The notes: generated by a model not told the origin, from the letters alone. Positions 37,687 through 46,243 are shown, numbered from the stretch's first letter. The stretch is DNA of 51,910 nt from Lolliginicoccus lacisalsi (GCF_014841105.1 NZ_JACYWE010000004.1:187819-239728), one strand, 5' to 3'. Numbers and translations: made by a program.

Positions 37687-38832
37687 ATGGCAGGCAGAGT
37701 TTTTCGCTTCACCCAGGGGCCGAGCGCGCAGGCGACGCCGAGCGCGGTGGACCGCAGCCTCGCGGACAACACCGACGCGGTGGTCCTCGTCGGGGGCAAG
37801 GGAACCCGATTGCGCCCCCTGACCCTCTCCGCGCCCAAGCCGATGCTGCCGACCGCGGGCCTTCCGTTCCTGCAGCACCTGTTGTCCCGGATCAAGGCGG
37901 CGGGCATCACCCATGTGGTGCTGGGCACCTCGTTCAAGGCCGAGGTGTTCGAGCAGCATTTCGGTGATGGCTCCGAGATGGGCCTCGAGATCGATTACGT
38001 GATGGAGGAGGAGCCACTCGGCACGGGCGGCGGCATCCGCAACGTGTACCCGAAGCTGCGGGGCGACACGGTGCTCGTGTTCAACGGTGATGTGCTGGGC
38101 GGCACCGATCCGCTCGCGGTGCTTGGCACGCACCACGAGAAGGACGCCGACGTGACGATGCACCTCGTGCGGGTGAGCGATCCGCGCGCGTTCGGCTGCG
38201 TCCCCACCGACGGCGACGGCCGCGTGCTGGAGTTCCTCGAGAAGACCCAGGATCCGCCGACCGATCAGATCAACGCGGGCTGCTACGTGTTCAAGCGCTC
38301 GGTGATCGAGAAGATCCCCGCCGGGCGCAACGTCTCCGTGGAGCGGGAGGTGTTCCCGAAGCTCCTCGCCGATGACGCCCGCGTGTACGGCCACGTGGAT
38401 TCCGCCTACTGGCGCGACATGGGCACCCCCGAGGACTTCGTGCGCGGATCCGCTGACCTCGTGCGTGGCATCGCGCCGTCCCCAGCTCTGGAGGGGCAGA
38501 GCGGGGAGTCGCTCGTCCACGAGGGGGCGGGCATCGCCCCGGGCGCGCTGCTCATCGGCGGCACCGTCGTGGGCCGCGGCGCGGAGGTCAGCGGCGGCGC
38601 GCGGCTTGATGGCGCTGTCGTCTTCGATGGCGCGAAGGTCGATGCCGGCGCGGTCGTGGAACGCTCGATCATTGGCTACGGGGCGCACATCGGTCCGCGC
38701 GCGCTGATCCGCGACGCGGTGATCGGCGACGGCGCGCAGGTCGGCGCGCGCTGCGAGCTCATCGGTGGTGCCCGCGTGTGGCCGGGAGTGATGATCCCCG
38801 ACGGTGGCCTGCGCTTCTCCACCGACGTCTAG
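37687..38832 (+). CDS. manC: Mannose-1-phosphate guanylyltransferase (Rv3264c-like)
   Basis: 381 aa nucleotidyltransferase. AVVLVGGKGTRLRPLTLSAPKPMLP (residues 31-55), VFNGDVLGG acidic site, INAGCYVFKRSVIEKI, then a C-terminal left-handed beta-helix of hexapeptide-like repeats (residues 280-370: GALLIGGTVVGRGAEVSGGARLDG...). Produces GDP-mannose for PIM, lipomannan and glycoprotein mannosylation. M. tuberculosis calls the orthologue manB or manC in different annotations. Six bp after wbbL, with AGAAGG upstream of the ATG. Confidence 0.9.
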   Translation: MAGRVFRFTQGPSAQATPSAVDRSLADNTDAVVLVGGKGTRLRPLTLSAPKPMLPTAGLPFLQHLLSRIKAAGITHVVLGTSFKAEVFEQHFGDGSEMGLEIDYVMEEEPLGTGGGIRNVYPKLRGDTVLVFNGDVLGGTDPLAVLGTHHEKDADVTMHLVRVSDPRAFGCVPTDGDGRVLEFLEKTQDPPTDQINAGCYVFKRSVIEKIPAGRNVSVEREVFPKLLADDARVYGHVDSAYWRDMGTPEDFVRGSADLVRGIAPSPALEGQSGESLVHEGAGIAPGALLIGGTVVGRGAEVSGGARLDGAVVFDGAKVDAGAVVERSIIGYGAHIGPRALIRDAVIGDGAQVGARCELIGGARVWPGVMIPDGGLRFSTDV

Positions 38833-38939
38833 CAAGCCCGCTGAATCGGTCGTCCTCGCAGCATGCGGTGGACTACGGTTGGCGTGGACGCCCGTTCCTG
38901 GGGCGGCCGCTGCGTAACCACGTATGAGGAGTGATCGCT

Positions 38940-40319
38940 GTGGGACATCGGCATGCTCAGCCAGGGCGGCACCATGTCGTCATCATCGGATCCGGCTTCG
39001 GCGGCATGTTCGCCGCCCAGAAGCTGAAGAACGCTGATGTGGACATCACGTTGATCGCCCGCACCACCCATCACCTGTTCCAGCCCTTGCTCTACCAGGT
39101 CGCCACCGGCATCCTCTCGGTCGGCGAGATCGCCGTGCCGAACCGAGTGATCCTGCGCAAGCAGAAGAATGCCCAGGTGCTGCTCGGCGAGGTCATCGAC
39201 ATCGATGTGCGCAACCAGACGGTGACCTCCGAGTACTCCGACCAGCAGCGCGTCACCTCGTACGACAGCCTGATCGTCGCGGCGGGCGCCGAGCAATCGT
39301 ATTTCGGCAACGATCACTTCGCCGAGTTCGCCCCCGGCATGAAGACCATCGACCATGCGCTCGAGCTGCGTGGCAAGATCATCGCGGCTTTCGAGGAGGC
39401 AGAGCTGTCGGCCGACCCCGCCGAGGTGGAGCGGCTGCTCACCTTTGTCGTTGTTGGTGCGGGACCCACCGGAGTCGAGATGGCCGGGCAGATCGCCGAG
39501 CTCGCTCGTGACACCCTCGCCGGCGCCTACCGCAACATCGACACCTCGATGGCCCGGGTCATCCTGCTCGACGCCGCGGGCCAGGTCCTGCCGCCCATGG
39601 GCAAGAAGCTCGGCGCGAACGCGCAGCGCCAGCTCGAGAAGATCGGCGTCGAGGTGATGCTCAATACGTTCGTCACCGATATCGACGACCGTGGCCTCGT
39701 GGTCAAGCAGGGTGACGGCGAGCCGATGCGCATCCCGGCGAACTGCAAGATCTGGGCGGCCGGGGTCTCCGCGAGCCCGCTCGGGAAAGTCCTCGCCGAA
39801 CAGACCGGGACCGAGCTCGACCGCGCGGGGCGAGTCCAGGTCAACCCTGATCTGACCATTCGCGATCACTCCAACATCTTCGTCGTCGGCGACATGATGG
39901 CGCTTGAGGGCATCCCCGGCATCGCGCCGGCCGCGATCCAGAGCGGGCAGTACGTGGGCAAGCTGCTCCGCGCGGAGGCCGAGGCGGCGAGCAACGGCGA
40001 GCAGCCAGCGGAGCGCAAGCCGTTCAAGTACCTCGACAAGGGCAGCATCGCCGTCGTCTCCAAGTACAACGCCGTCGGCAAGGTCATGTTCGGCAAGCTC
40101 GCTGTCTCCGGCGTCATCGGCTGGTTCATGTGGCTCGCGGTGCACCTGTTCTACCTCGTGGGCTTCAAGAACCGCTATGCCACCCTCTTCTACTGGCTCG
40201 TCACCTTCATGTCGAGCTCCCGCGAGCAGCTCAACGTCACCGAGCAGTGGATGCACGGCCGCAACGCGATCGAGCAGTACGAGGAGGATCGCAAGCAGCT
40301 CGACGGCAAGAACGGCTGA
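38940..40319 (+). CDS. ndh: Type II NADH dehydrogenase
   Basis: 459 aa. FAD fold VVIIGSGFGGMFAAQKL, TTHHLFQPLLYQVATGILS, NADH fold FVVVGAGPTGVEMAGQIAEL, IWAAGVSASPLG, the FVVGDMMAL FAD motif, and AAIQSGQYVGKLL for quinone/FAD contacts. The C-terminal hydrophobic helix VIGWFMWLAVHLFYLVGF anchors it at the membrane. Oxidises NADH and reduces menaquinone without proton pumping. GTG 38940 has GAGGAG 8 nt upstream; GTG 38931 overlaps that site and is unlikely. Confidence 0.95.
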   Translation: MGHRHAQPGRHHVVIIGSGFGGMFAAQKLKNADVDITLIARTTHHLFQPLLYQVATGILSVGEIAVPNRVILRKQKNAQVLLGEVIDIDVRNQTVTSEYSDQQRVTSYDSLIVAAGAEQSYFGNDHFAEFAPGMKTIDHALELRGKIIAAFEEAELSADPAEVERLLTFVVVGAGPTGVEMAGQIAELARDTLAGAYRNIDTSMARVILLDAAGQVLPPMGKKLGANAQRQLEKIGVEVMLNTFVTDIDDRGLVVKQGDGEPMRIPANCKIWAAGVSASPLGKVLAEQTGTELDRAGRVQVNPDLTIRDHSNIFVVGDMMALEGIPGIAPAAIQSGQYVGKLLRAEAEAASNGEQPAERKPFKYLDKGSIAVVSKYNAVGKVMFGKLAVSGVIGWFMWLAVHLFYLVGFKNRYATLFYWLVTFMSSSREQLNVTEQWMHGRNAIEQYEEDRKQLDGKNG

Positions 40320-40348
40320 GCATCCGGCCGCGGTCGCCCACCGCCTGC

Positions 40349-40430
40349 CGCCCTTCGGCAAACGCGATAGAAGCTGCCCAGAATCCAAGGTGGCTTCTAT
40401 CGCGTTTAGCGGTTTCCGGTGCTTTTGGCT
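40349..40430 (-). repeat. Dispersed palindromic element, copy C (inverted orientation)
   Basis: Arms 40359-40374 and 40393-40407 with core AAACGCGATAGAAGC; on the minus strand the flanks read GCCAAAAGCACCGGAAACCGC before and TGCCGAAGGGCG after, matching copy A. It follows the ndh stop codon by about 30 bp and precedes argJ on the same strand. Confidence 0.85.
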
Positions 40431-40504
40431 AGATCCGCCCGACGAGACGCGAACGCGTGGAAACCGGTTGTCGGCGCGGTCGCAGGATGTGGAAAGCTGT
40501 GCCC

Positions 40505-41671
40505 ATGAGCGATCGTTCCCACAGCGCCACCGCCCCCGCTGGCTTCCACGGCATCACCGGAAACATCGGGATCAAGGATGACGCGCCGGACTTCTTCACG
40601 GTGATCTCGGAGGTCCCCGCGACCGTCTCGGCCGTGTTCACCAAGTCACGGTTCGCTGGTCCCAGCGTCGTCATCAGCCGCGAGACGGCGCGACGCGGTA
40701 CCGGGCGCGGCATCGTGGTGACGGCGCGCAACGCGAATGTCGCCACCGGCGATCAGGGCCTCGTCAACGCGCGCGAGATCCGGGCCGCGGTCGCCGGGCT
40801 CGCCACCGCCGAGCCCGAGGACATCCTCATTGCCTCCACCGGGGTCATTGGCCGCCAGTTGCCGATGGATCGCGTGCGGGAGTTCCTCGATGGCCTGCAG
40901 CCGCCGTTCCCGCCCGCGGACTTCGCTGCCTGCGCCCAGGCCATGATGACCACCGACACGCACCCGAAGCATGTGGCGGCGCGGTGCGGCGAGGCAACGA
41001 TCGTGGGCATCGCCAAGGGCGTGGGCATGATCGAGCCGAACATGGCGACGATGCTGGCGTACTTCTTCACCGATGCGCGCATCGCGCAGGCCGATCTTGA
41101 TGCGCTGTTCCGGCGCGTGGTGGATCGCACGTTCAACGCGCTGAGCATCGACACGGATACCTCCACCAGTGACACCGCGGCGATCCTCGCCAACGGGCTC
41201 GCGGGCGATGTCGATCTGGCGGAGTTCGAGGCGGCGCTGCACGACCTAGCGCTGCAGCTGGTGAGGATGATCGCGGCGGACGGCGAGGGCGCGACGAAGA
41301 CGATCGTCGTGCGGGTGACGGAGGCGCGCGATGAGCGGCAGGCCAAGCGGGTCGCCAAGGCCATCGTCAACTCGCCGCTGGTGAAGACCGCCGTGCATGG
41401 CGCGGACCCGAACTGGGGCCGGGTGGCGATGGCGATCGGCAAGTGCGACGACGAGACCGATATCGATCCGGAGCGGGTACGCATCGACTTCGGGGACGTG
41501 ACCACCTACCCCATCCCCGAGGAGGATGTGCTCGACGCCGCGGCCGAGCATATGAGTGGCGATGAAGTGACGATCACGGCGTCGCTGGGCACTGGTGACG
41601 CGGCGTTCACGGTGTATGGCTGCGACCTCACGGACGGCTATATCCGCATCAACGCTGACTACACCACCTGA
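40505..41671 (+). CDS. argJ: Glutamate N-acetyltransferase / amino-acid acetyltransferase ArgJ
   Basis: 388 aa. Ornithine acetyltransferase fold: GFHGITGNIGIK, FTKSRFAGPSV, NANVATGDQG, STGVIGRQLPMD, and the self-cleavage site KGVGMIEPNMATMLAYFFTDA, where Thr182 becomes the N-terminal nucleophile of the beta chain. The C-terminus has HGADPNWGRVAMAIGK. Recycles the acetyl group in arginine synthesis. Other arg genes are not in the window, so this copy is outside an arginine cluster. ATG 40505 has GGAAAG 8 nt upstream. Confidence 0.92.
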   Translation: MSDRSHSATAPAGFHGITGNIGIKDDAPDFFTVISEVPATVSAVFTKSRFAGPSVVISRETARRGTGRGIVVTARNANVATGDQGLVNAREIRAAVAGLATAEPEDILIASTGVIGRQLPMDRVREFLDGLQPPFPPADFAACAQAMMTTDTHPKHVAARCGEATIVGIAKGVGMIEPNMATMLAYFFTDARIAQADLDALFRRVVDRTFNALSIDTDTSTSDTAAILANGLAGDVDLAEFEAALHDLALQLVRMIAADGEGATKTIVVRVTEARDERQAKRVAKAIVNSPLVKTAVHGADPNWGRVAMAIGKCDDETDIDPERVRIDFGDVTTYPIPEEDVLDAAAEHMSGDEVTITASLGTGDAAFTVYGCDLTDGYIRINADYTT

Positions 41672-41686
41672 GGCCGGGCGAGGCGG

Positions 41687-42229
41687 TCAGCGGGCGCGGG
41701 CGAGCCGTACCATCTCGGTGATGGTGTGGTGCTCGGCCTTCTCCGGCAGGTCATCGACGGGCCACCATTGCAGGGCGGTGGACTCATGGCTCCGCGTGAT
41801 CCGTGCGCCGCGGGGTGCCCGGATCAGGAACCGCATATCGAGGTGGCGCGTGGGCTGCCCGAGCGAGCAGGTGATCGGATGGGTGTGCAGCGAGAGCACT
41901 GCCGGGTCGAGCTCGAGATCGTGGATGCCGGATTCCTCCCGGGCCTCGCGCAGCGCCGCGTCCTGGATCGTGCGGTCGTCCTCCTCGCAGTGCCCGCCGA
42001 GCTGGATCCACCGACCCACGCGCGGGTGCAGGGTGAGCAATACCTCGGTTCCGTCGTGGGAGAGCAGCAGGCTTGAAGCGGTGATATGACCCGCAGCGCA
42101 GGCGCGCAGGCAGCCGTTGGGCGCGGCGGCGAGGAACGCGAGCATCGCGTGGCGCATGGAGTCCTGCTCGGCGGTGGGCGCGGCAAACTCCTCGAGGGCC
42201 TCGCGGGCGGAGTCATGCAGGGTGCTCAT
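41687..42229 (-). CDS. Nudix hydrolase family protein
   Basis: 180 aa. Nudix-like core, residues about 50-170, with LGGHCEEDDRTIQDAALREAREESGI. The REAREESGI half of the Nudix box is intact, while the first half follows the GGHxE..D variant common in actinobacteria instead of the strict GX5E form. WWPVDDLPE near the end is typical. Substrate unknown. ATG 42229 overlaps the fbiB stop codon (TGATG) and has GAGGAG upstream, so it is coupled to the F420 genes, although a role in F420 synthesis is only conjecture. Confidence 0.85.
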   Translation of the reverse strand: MSTLHDSAREALEEFAAPTAEQDSMRHAMLAFLAAAPNGCLRACAAGHITASSLLLSHDGTEVLLTLHPRVGRWIQLGGHCEEDDRTIQDAALREAREESGIHDLELDPAVLSLHTHPITCSLGQPTRHLDMRFLIRAPRGARITRSHESTALQWWPVDDLPEKAEHHTITEMVRLARAR

Positions 42230-43575
42230 CACCACTCCTCGAGCAGGCCATGGGTATCGCGGGGAGCGCGGGTGGACAGTGGCTCGGTGGGATAGCCGAT
42301 CCCGATAGCGCCCATCGGGGCCCAGGATCCCTCGAGGCCGAGCTGATCGCGGACGACGTCCGCCGCGAAGATGGTCGAGCCGATCCAGCATGATCCGATG
42401 CCTCGCGCGGCGAGGGCGGTGAGCAGGGCCTGCACCGCGGCTCCCACCGCAACGGTGAACATGGTGCGCTCGGCGTCCTGCCGCGCCTCGTCGGGGTAGT
42501 CGTGGGCACCCTCGGGGACGAGGAACGGAATGACCATCTCGGGCGCGTCGTAGAGCAGTTGCCCGCGCGCGAGGCGGGCGGTGATGCGTTCCTCACTGAG
42601 CCCATCGCGCTCGAGGTCCGCGCGCCAGGCGTCCCGCATCGCGTCGAGCAGCACGATGCGGCGTTGGTGGTTGCGGATCCACCCGAACCGCACGGGCCGG
42701 GTGTGGTGGGGCGCGGGCGCGGTGAGGGCCTCGGCGACCGCGGCGCGCACCTGGTCCTCGGGAACGGGATCGCGGGTGAACTCGCGGACCGTGCGGCGGC
42801 GCAGCACGGCCTCGCGCCAGCCCTGGCCGAGCGCCTCCTGGGTGCCGAGGCGGAAGAGGTCCTCGTGGGCGGGGCGCACCAGGTCCCGCGCGGTGGATCC
42901 GTCGTCGACGGTGCTGAACCCGCGGATCACCGCGATGGGTGTGCCGTGGAGCTTGCCCTTGACGAGATCAGCGGCGGCCGCGAGCTCGTCGGCGACGGCG
43001 ATGTTGGTGACCTGCAGGTCGTTGCCATGCCGATCGGTGGTGCCGGTGTAGTCGTGCAGCACGGACAGGCCCGCGGCGCCGATCGCCGCATCGGTCTGGC
43101 CATTGCGCCAGGCGCGCCCCATGGTGTCGGTGAGGAGGATGGCGACGTCGGCCCCGAGCTTGTCCCGGATGCCGTCGCGCAGGCGTGCGGCACTCGCATC
43201 GGGATCGACGGGCAGCAGCGCTATCGCGGAGACATCGACATTGGAGCCATCGACCCCCGAGGCGGCCTGCACGATGCCCAGATGGTTCTCGGTGATGAGG
43301 GTGCGGCCGTGCCGGGCGAGGGTACGGGTGGACTCGCTGAGGACGAGCTCGCGGCGCAAGGCGTCCCGCTCGCCCGGATCGGCGGGCGCGGGCACGATGC
43401 GCCCCTCGGCCTTCGAGATGATCTTGCTGGTGATGGCGAGGATGTCACCGTCGCGCAGCCACGGCAGGTGCTGCGCCACAAGGTCGACGAGATCGTCCCC
43501 GGGCATGATCTCGGGAATGCCAGGCACGGCGCGGATGCGGACCTCGTTCTCCGCGCCGTGGTCGCCCACGGTCAC
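42229..43575 (-). CDS. fbiB: Coenzyme F420:L-glutamate ligase / dehydro-F420 reductase (bifunctional)
   Basis: 448 aa, the same length as M. tuberculosis FbiB. N-terminal CofE-type ligase, residues 1-245: [67 protein letters not shown]-terminal FMN nitroreductase-fold domain, residues 250-448: [22 protein letters not shown] and [16 protein letters not shown]. Adds glutamates to F420-0 and reduces dehydro-F420-0. The GTG start overlaps the fbiA stop (GTGA). Confidence 0.95.
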   Translation of the reverse strand: MTVGDHGAENEVRIRAVPGIPEIMPGDDLVDLVAQHLPWLRDGDILAITSKIISKAEGRIVPAPADPGERDALRRELVLSESTRTLARHGRTLITENHLGIVQAASGVDGSNVDVSAIALLPVDPDASAARLRDGIRDKLGADVAILLTDTMGRAWRNGQTDAAIGAAGLSVLHDYTGTTDRHGNDLQVTNIAVADELAAAADLVKGKLHGTPIAVIRGFSTVDDGSTARDLVRPAHEDLFRLGTQEALGQGWREAVLRRRTVREFTRDPVPEDQVRAAVAEALTAPAPHHTRPVRFGWIRNHQRRIVLLDAMRDAWRADLERDGLSEERITARLARGQLLYDAPEMVIPFLVPEGAHDYPDEARQDAERTMFTVAVGAAVQALLTALAARGIGSCWIGSTIFAADVVRDQLGLEGSWAPMGAIGIGYPTEPLSTRAPRDTHGLLEEW

Positions 43576-44678
43576 CGGGCCACCCCGGCAAGCTCGAGGG
43601 CCTGCTCGATCATCGAGGCAGTCGCTGCGGGATCGTGCATCACGATGTCGGTCTCGCGCACCGCGATGCCGGGGATGGAGACGGGGTCGCCGATGTGGGT
43701 GAGCCAGCCGTCGAGGATCCCGGTGGCTGTGCGGGCCCCGTAGTACTCGGCAACGCCCTGCGAGGACACCTCGGCGCCGATGATGCGCAGGCAGCGATCG
43801 GCCATGCCGCGCAGCGGGGCCCCGCCGATGATGGGGGAGACGCCCACGATCGGTGCCTCGGTGGTGCGCAGGGCCCCGCGGATGCCGGGGATGGCGAGGA
43901 TCGGCGCGATGCTCACGACGGGGTTGGAGGGCGCGATGAGGACGATGTCGGCCTCTGCGATCGCGTCGAGCACCCCGGGCGCGGGACGTGCCTCGTCGGT
44001 GCCGACATGCACGAAGGAGTGCGTCTCGATGTCGGACCGGTGCTTGACCCACCATTCCTGGAAGTGGATGGCCTTCTTGTCGCCGCTCTCGGGATCGGTC
44101 ACCACGGCGAAGGTCTCGGCCCGGTCGTCGCTAGCGGGCAGCAAGCGCACACCGGGGTTCCAGCGGGCGCAGAGGGCGGTGGTGATGTCGGAGAGCCGGT
44201 AGCCCGCCCGCATCATCTGGCTGCGGATGAGGTGGGTGGCGGTGTCGCGATCGCCGAGGCCGAACCAGTCGGGCTGGGCGCCGTAGGCGGCGAGTTCCTC
44301 GCGCAGGCTCCAGGTCTCGTTGGCCCTGCCCCAGCCCTTGTTGCTGTCGATGCCGCCGCCAAGGGTGTACATGCAGCTGTCGAGGTCCGGGCACAGGCGC
44401 AGGTCGTGCATCCAGGTGTCGTCGCCCACGTTGACGATCGCCGTGGGGGCCAGCGAGCCGGATTCTGGTACGGTTGTACTAGTCCTTGCGGTGCTGCTCC
44501 CGTCCGGTTCCCGTGCCGCCGGCTCGTCCGTGCTGGGCGGTGCGCTCGATGGATCGCTCGGCTCGCGAGGCGTCCCAGGGCTCCCGGCCCCCGCGAGGGG
44601 GGCCTTGCTGGTGAACTCCTTGGCGCCGAGCAGGAATCGGGCGCCTCCGACGCCTCCGGTGAGAACAGTGACCTTCAC
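43572..44678 (-). CDS. fbiA: 2-phospho-L-lactate / phosphoenolpyruvate transferase (F420 synthesis)
   Basis: 368 aa CofD-family enzyme: [18 protein letters not shown] at the N-terminus, [66 protein letters not shown] and [11 protein letters not shown]. Transfers the phospholactate or PEP moiety from the guanylyl donor to the deazaflavin Fo. A Ser/Thr/Pro-rich insertion, about residues 22-78, separates the first beta-strand motif from VNVGDD and makes the protein about 37 aa longer than M. tuberculosis FbiA (331 aa). GTG 44678 stands 8 nt after a -10 box. Confidence 0.94.
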   Translation of the reverse strand: MKVTVLTGGVGGARFLLGAKEFTSKAPLAGAGSPGTPREPSDPSSAPPSTDEPAAREPDGSSTARTSTTVPESGSLAPTAIVNVGDDTWMHDLRLCPDLDSCMYTLGGGIDSNKGWGRANETWSLREELAAYGAQPDWFGLGDRDTATHLIRSQMMRAGYRLSDITTALCARWNPGVRLLPASDDRAETFAVVTDPESGDKKAIHFQEWWVKHRSDIETHSFVHVGTDEARPAPGVLDAIAEADIVLIAPSNPVVSIAPILAIPGIRGALRTTEAPIVGVSPIIGGAPLRGMADRCLRIIGAEVSSQGVAEYYGARTATGILDGWLTHIGDPVSIPGIAVRETDIVMHDPAATASMIEQALELAGVAR

Positions 44679-44692
44679 AGCGTCACAGCCTA
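44676..44692 (-). promoter_or_regulatory. Leaderless-type -10 (TAGGCT) for fbiA
   Basis: TAGGCT at 44692-44687, then 8 nt, then GTG at 44678. Would drive fbiA-fbiB-Nudix. Confidence 0.45.
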
Positions 44693-45020
44693 CGTGGTGC
44701 CGCGCGGGGGTAGGAACTCGTGCGGCGGGAGGGGCTTGCTCGGACTAGCTCGAAATATGCTCGTTTCGGAAACGACGCTGTGTCGCTTGACGCGCCGATG
44801 TGGAAGGGTGGTAGGGGATTTCCCAGTTTTGCTTGCAATAGGCAGCAAGAAAGTGTCTAATCACACATGTGTCATTCACTTCCTGACACTCGCCCACTCG
44901 GGACGGGCCACGAGCGAGGCGAATACCGATGCATGCTGTTGCCCCCGCGGGGTGGTAGTGGCTGCGGCCCGGCAAGCTTCATTGCCAGCAGTGCGCGATA
45001 AGAGGTTGGGGATACATACT
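44693..45020. promoter_or_regulatory. Long whiB2 upstream region
   Basis: About 340 bp between fbiA and whiB2 with no credible gene, and visibly richer in A+T than its surroundings around 44810-44880. It contains three GACAC/GTGTC sites and a perfect ACACATGTGT palindrome (44863-44872). A long controlled leader is usual for whiB2. Confidence 0.55.
44853..44889. promoter_or_regulatory. Three GACAC/GTGTC pentamers at 16-bp spacing (possible WhiA sites)
   Basis: GTGTC at 44853, GTGTC at 44869 and GACAC at 44885: identical 16-bp steps. GACAC is the core bound by WhiA, the partner of WhiB2-type proteins in actinomycete cell division. Function here is inferred. Confidence 0.45.
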
Positions 45021-45425
45021 ATGCCGCACTTTCCAGGAGTCCAGGGCGTCGATCGCCCGGCCACATTCCGCGTGGTTTCCGACGACATGGCTGCAATGCG
45101 ATCGACCGACGTGTCGATGCCGCGCGAGGACCGGAACGACGGGGCGAGCGGGCCGAAGCTCAGCCTGGTGGATGCTGGTTTCGACCATCTGTTCACCGCT
45201 GTCCAGGAGGAATGGCAGGATCGGGCGCTGTGCGCGCAGACCGATCCAGAGGCGTTCTTCCCGGAGAAGGGTGGCTCCACGCGCGAGGCCAAGCGGATCT
45301 GCCTGGGGTGCGAGGTTCGTGATGAGTGCCTGGAGTACGCCTTGGCCAATGACGAGCGCTTCGGGATCTGGGGCGGCTTGTCGGAGCGCGAGCGTCGGCG
45401 GCTGAAGCGCGGAATCGTCTCCTGA
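45021..45425 (+). CDS. whiB2: WhiB2/WhmD-type iron-sulfur regulator
   Basis: 134 aa. Cysteines 71, 94, 97 and 103 form the C-X22-C-X2-C-X5-C cluster site (ALCAQTDPEAFFPEKGG, CLGCEVRDEC), followed by the turn FGIWGGLSERERRRLKR. This sequence is near-identical to the WhiB2/WhmD branch, which controls septation and cell division with WhiA. The 60-residue N-terminal extension is like that of M. smegmatis WhmD (129 aa). ATG 45021 follows GAGGTTGGGG loosely; internal ATGs at codons 23, 26 and 33 cannot be excluded. Confidence 0.95.
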   Translation: MPHFPGVQGVDRPATFRVVSDDMAAMRSTDVSMPREDRNDGASGPKLSLVDAGFDHLFTAVQEEWQDRALCAQTDPEAFFPEKGGSTREAKRICLGCEVRDECLEYALANDERFGIWGGLSERERRRLKRGIVS

Positions 45426-45455
45426 AGCCTCGGTGGCCCGTCGGCCGCCGAGCAA

Positions 45456-45498
45456 GACTGCGGGGATGCATGCAGAGGGTGCGTGCATCCCCGCAGTC
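45456..45498 (+). terminator. Strong hairpin terminator after whiB2
   Basis: Perfect 15-bp arms GACTGCGGGGATGCA (45456-45470) and its complement (45484-45498), 13-nt loop, followed by TCATTCTT. It begins about 30 bp after the whiB2 stop codon. Confidence 0.8.
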
Positions 45499-45537
45499 TC
45501 ATTCTTAGAAGTTCCTGAGAGATTCTCTAAACGAATT

Positions 45538-45580
45538 ATGGGCGTACGCGGCAATGACACAATATGCCGCGTACGCCCAT
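45538..45580. terminator. Second perfect hairpin between whiB2 and the next gene
   Basis: 16-bp perfect arms (45538-45553 and 45565-45580, ATGGGCGTACGCGGCA) with an 11-nt A/T-rich loop. Probably ends transcription of the convergent gene at 45686. Flanked by two smaller palindromes, AGAGATTCTCT near 45520 and TCTCTTAGAGA near 45640. Confidence 0.65.
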
Positions 45581-45685
45581 TCTGCTAGGCGGGGATCATA
45601 GGGGCCATTCCGGCCCGCGTTGTCGCTTTCTGGGGAATCTCTTAGAGAACTCTTTGAATTGGTGCACGGACGACGATGCGCGCCC

Positions 45686-46243
45686 CTAGTCGAGGTCGCC
45701 ACTGCCGTTCGGGGCCACCATGTCCGGCGGCAGCCCGAGATACGTCGCGACTTGCTGCACCAGGACCTCATGGATGAGCTGCACCAGTTCCTCGGGCGTC
45801 TCGCCCCGCAGCTCGAGCGCGCGACGGAACAGCACGATCCGGGCGCGCGTGGGCTGCCCGGACGAATCGATTCCCGCTGGGATCAGCCGCGACAAGGGGA
45901 CAGGCCCATCAGCGAGGATCTCGGGCGGCCACGTCACGGTATCGGGGTTCCGCGCGCGCACCCGCGGCACATCATCGACCGCGATATCGAGCTTCGCGAG
46001 TCTCTTGCGCCAGCGCGCCTCGATCGGCTCGAAAGCATCGAGCACGATCGCGTCGAAGCGCTCCGCCCGCGTCTTGCGAGCCGGGAGCCCCGGGGGAACG
46101 AGGGCCCCCCGCAGGCCGCGCCCACGCTTCTCGACCCCCCGCGTGGTGCGGCGCCGCCCGCGGGACTGCCCGGGCGCAGCCACCTGGGTCCCGGCGCGCG
46201 CGATCTGTCCGCCCCCCGCGGCCCCGCGCTCATGATCTGGCAT
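45686..46243 (-). CDS. Metallopeptidase-family protein (DUF1025, Rv3259-like) with degenerate zinc motif
   Basis: 185 aa. A basic, Gly/Arg-rich N-terminus of about 60 residues precedes the zincin-like domain: RFDAIVLDAFEPIEARW, RVRARNP, IVLFRRALELRG, and ELVQLIHEVLVQQVATYLG. The HExxH of active members is HEVLV here (His158, Glu159, no second histidine), as in the mycobacterial homologue, so catalysis is doubtful. ATG 46243 lies 6 nt after a -10 box, and the gene is divergent from the DUF3499 gene. Confidence 0.85.
   Translation of the reverse strand: MPDHERGAAGGGQIARAGTQVAAPGQSRGRRRTTRGVEKRGRGLRGALVPPGLPARKTRAERFDAIVLDAFEPIEARWRKRLAKLDIAVDDVPRVRARNPDTVTWPPEILADGPVPLSRLIPAGIDSSGQPTRARIVLFRRALELRGETPEELVQLIHEVLVQQVATYLGLPPDMVAPNGSGDLD

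Noticed and set aside
36439-38835. 798-codon minus-strand open frame
   Set aside because: Antisense to wbbL and the guanylyltransferase gene, with no recognisable domain.
23615-40430. The three palindromic copies as plain rho-independent terminators
   Set aside because: No T-run follows the stems directly on either strand, and the conserved 15-nt outer flank is not expected of independent terminators; termination may be a secondary role.
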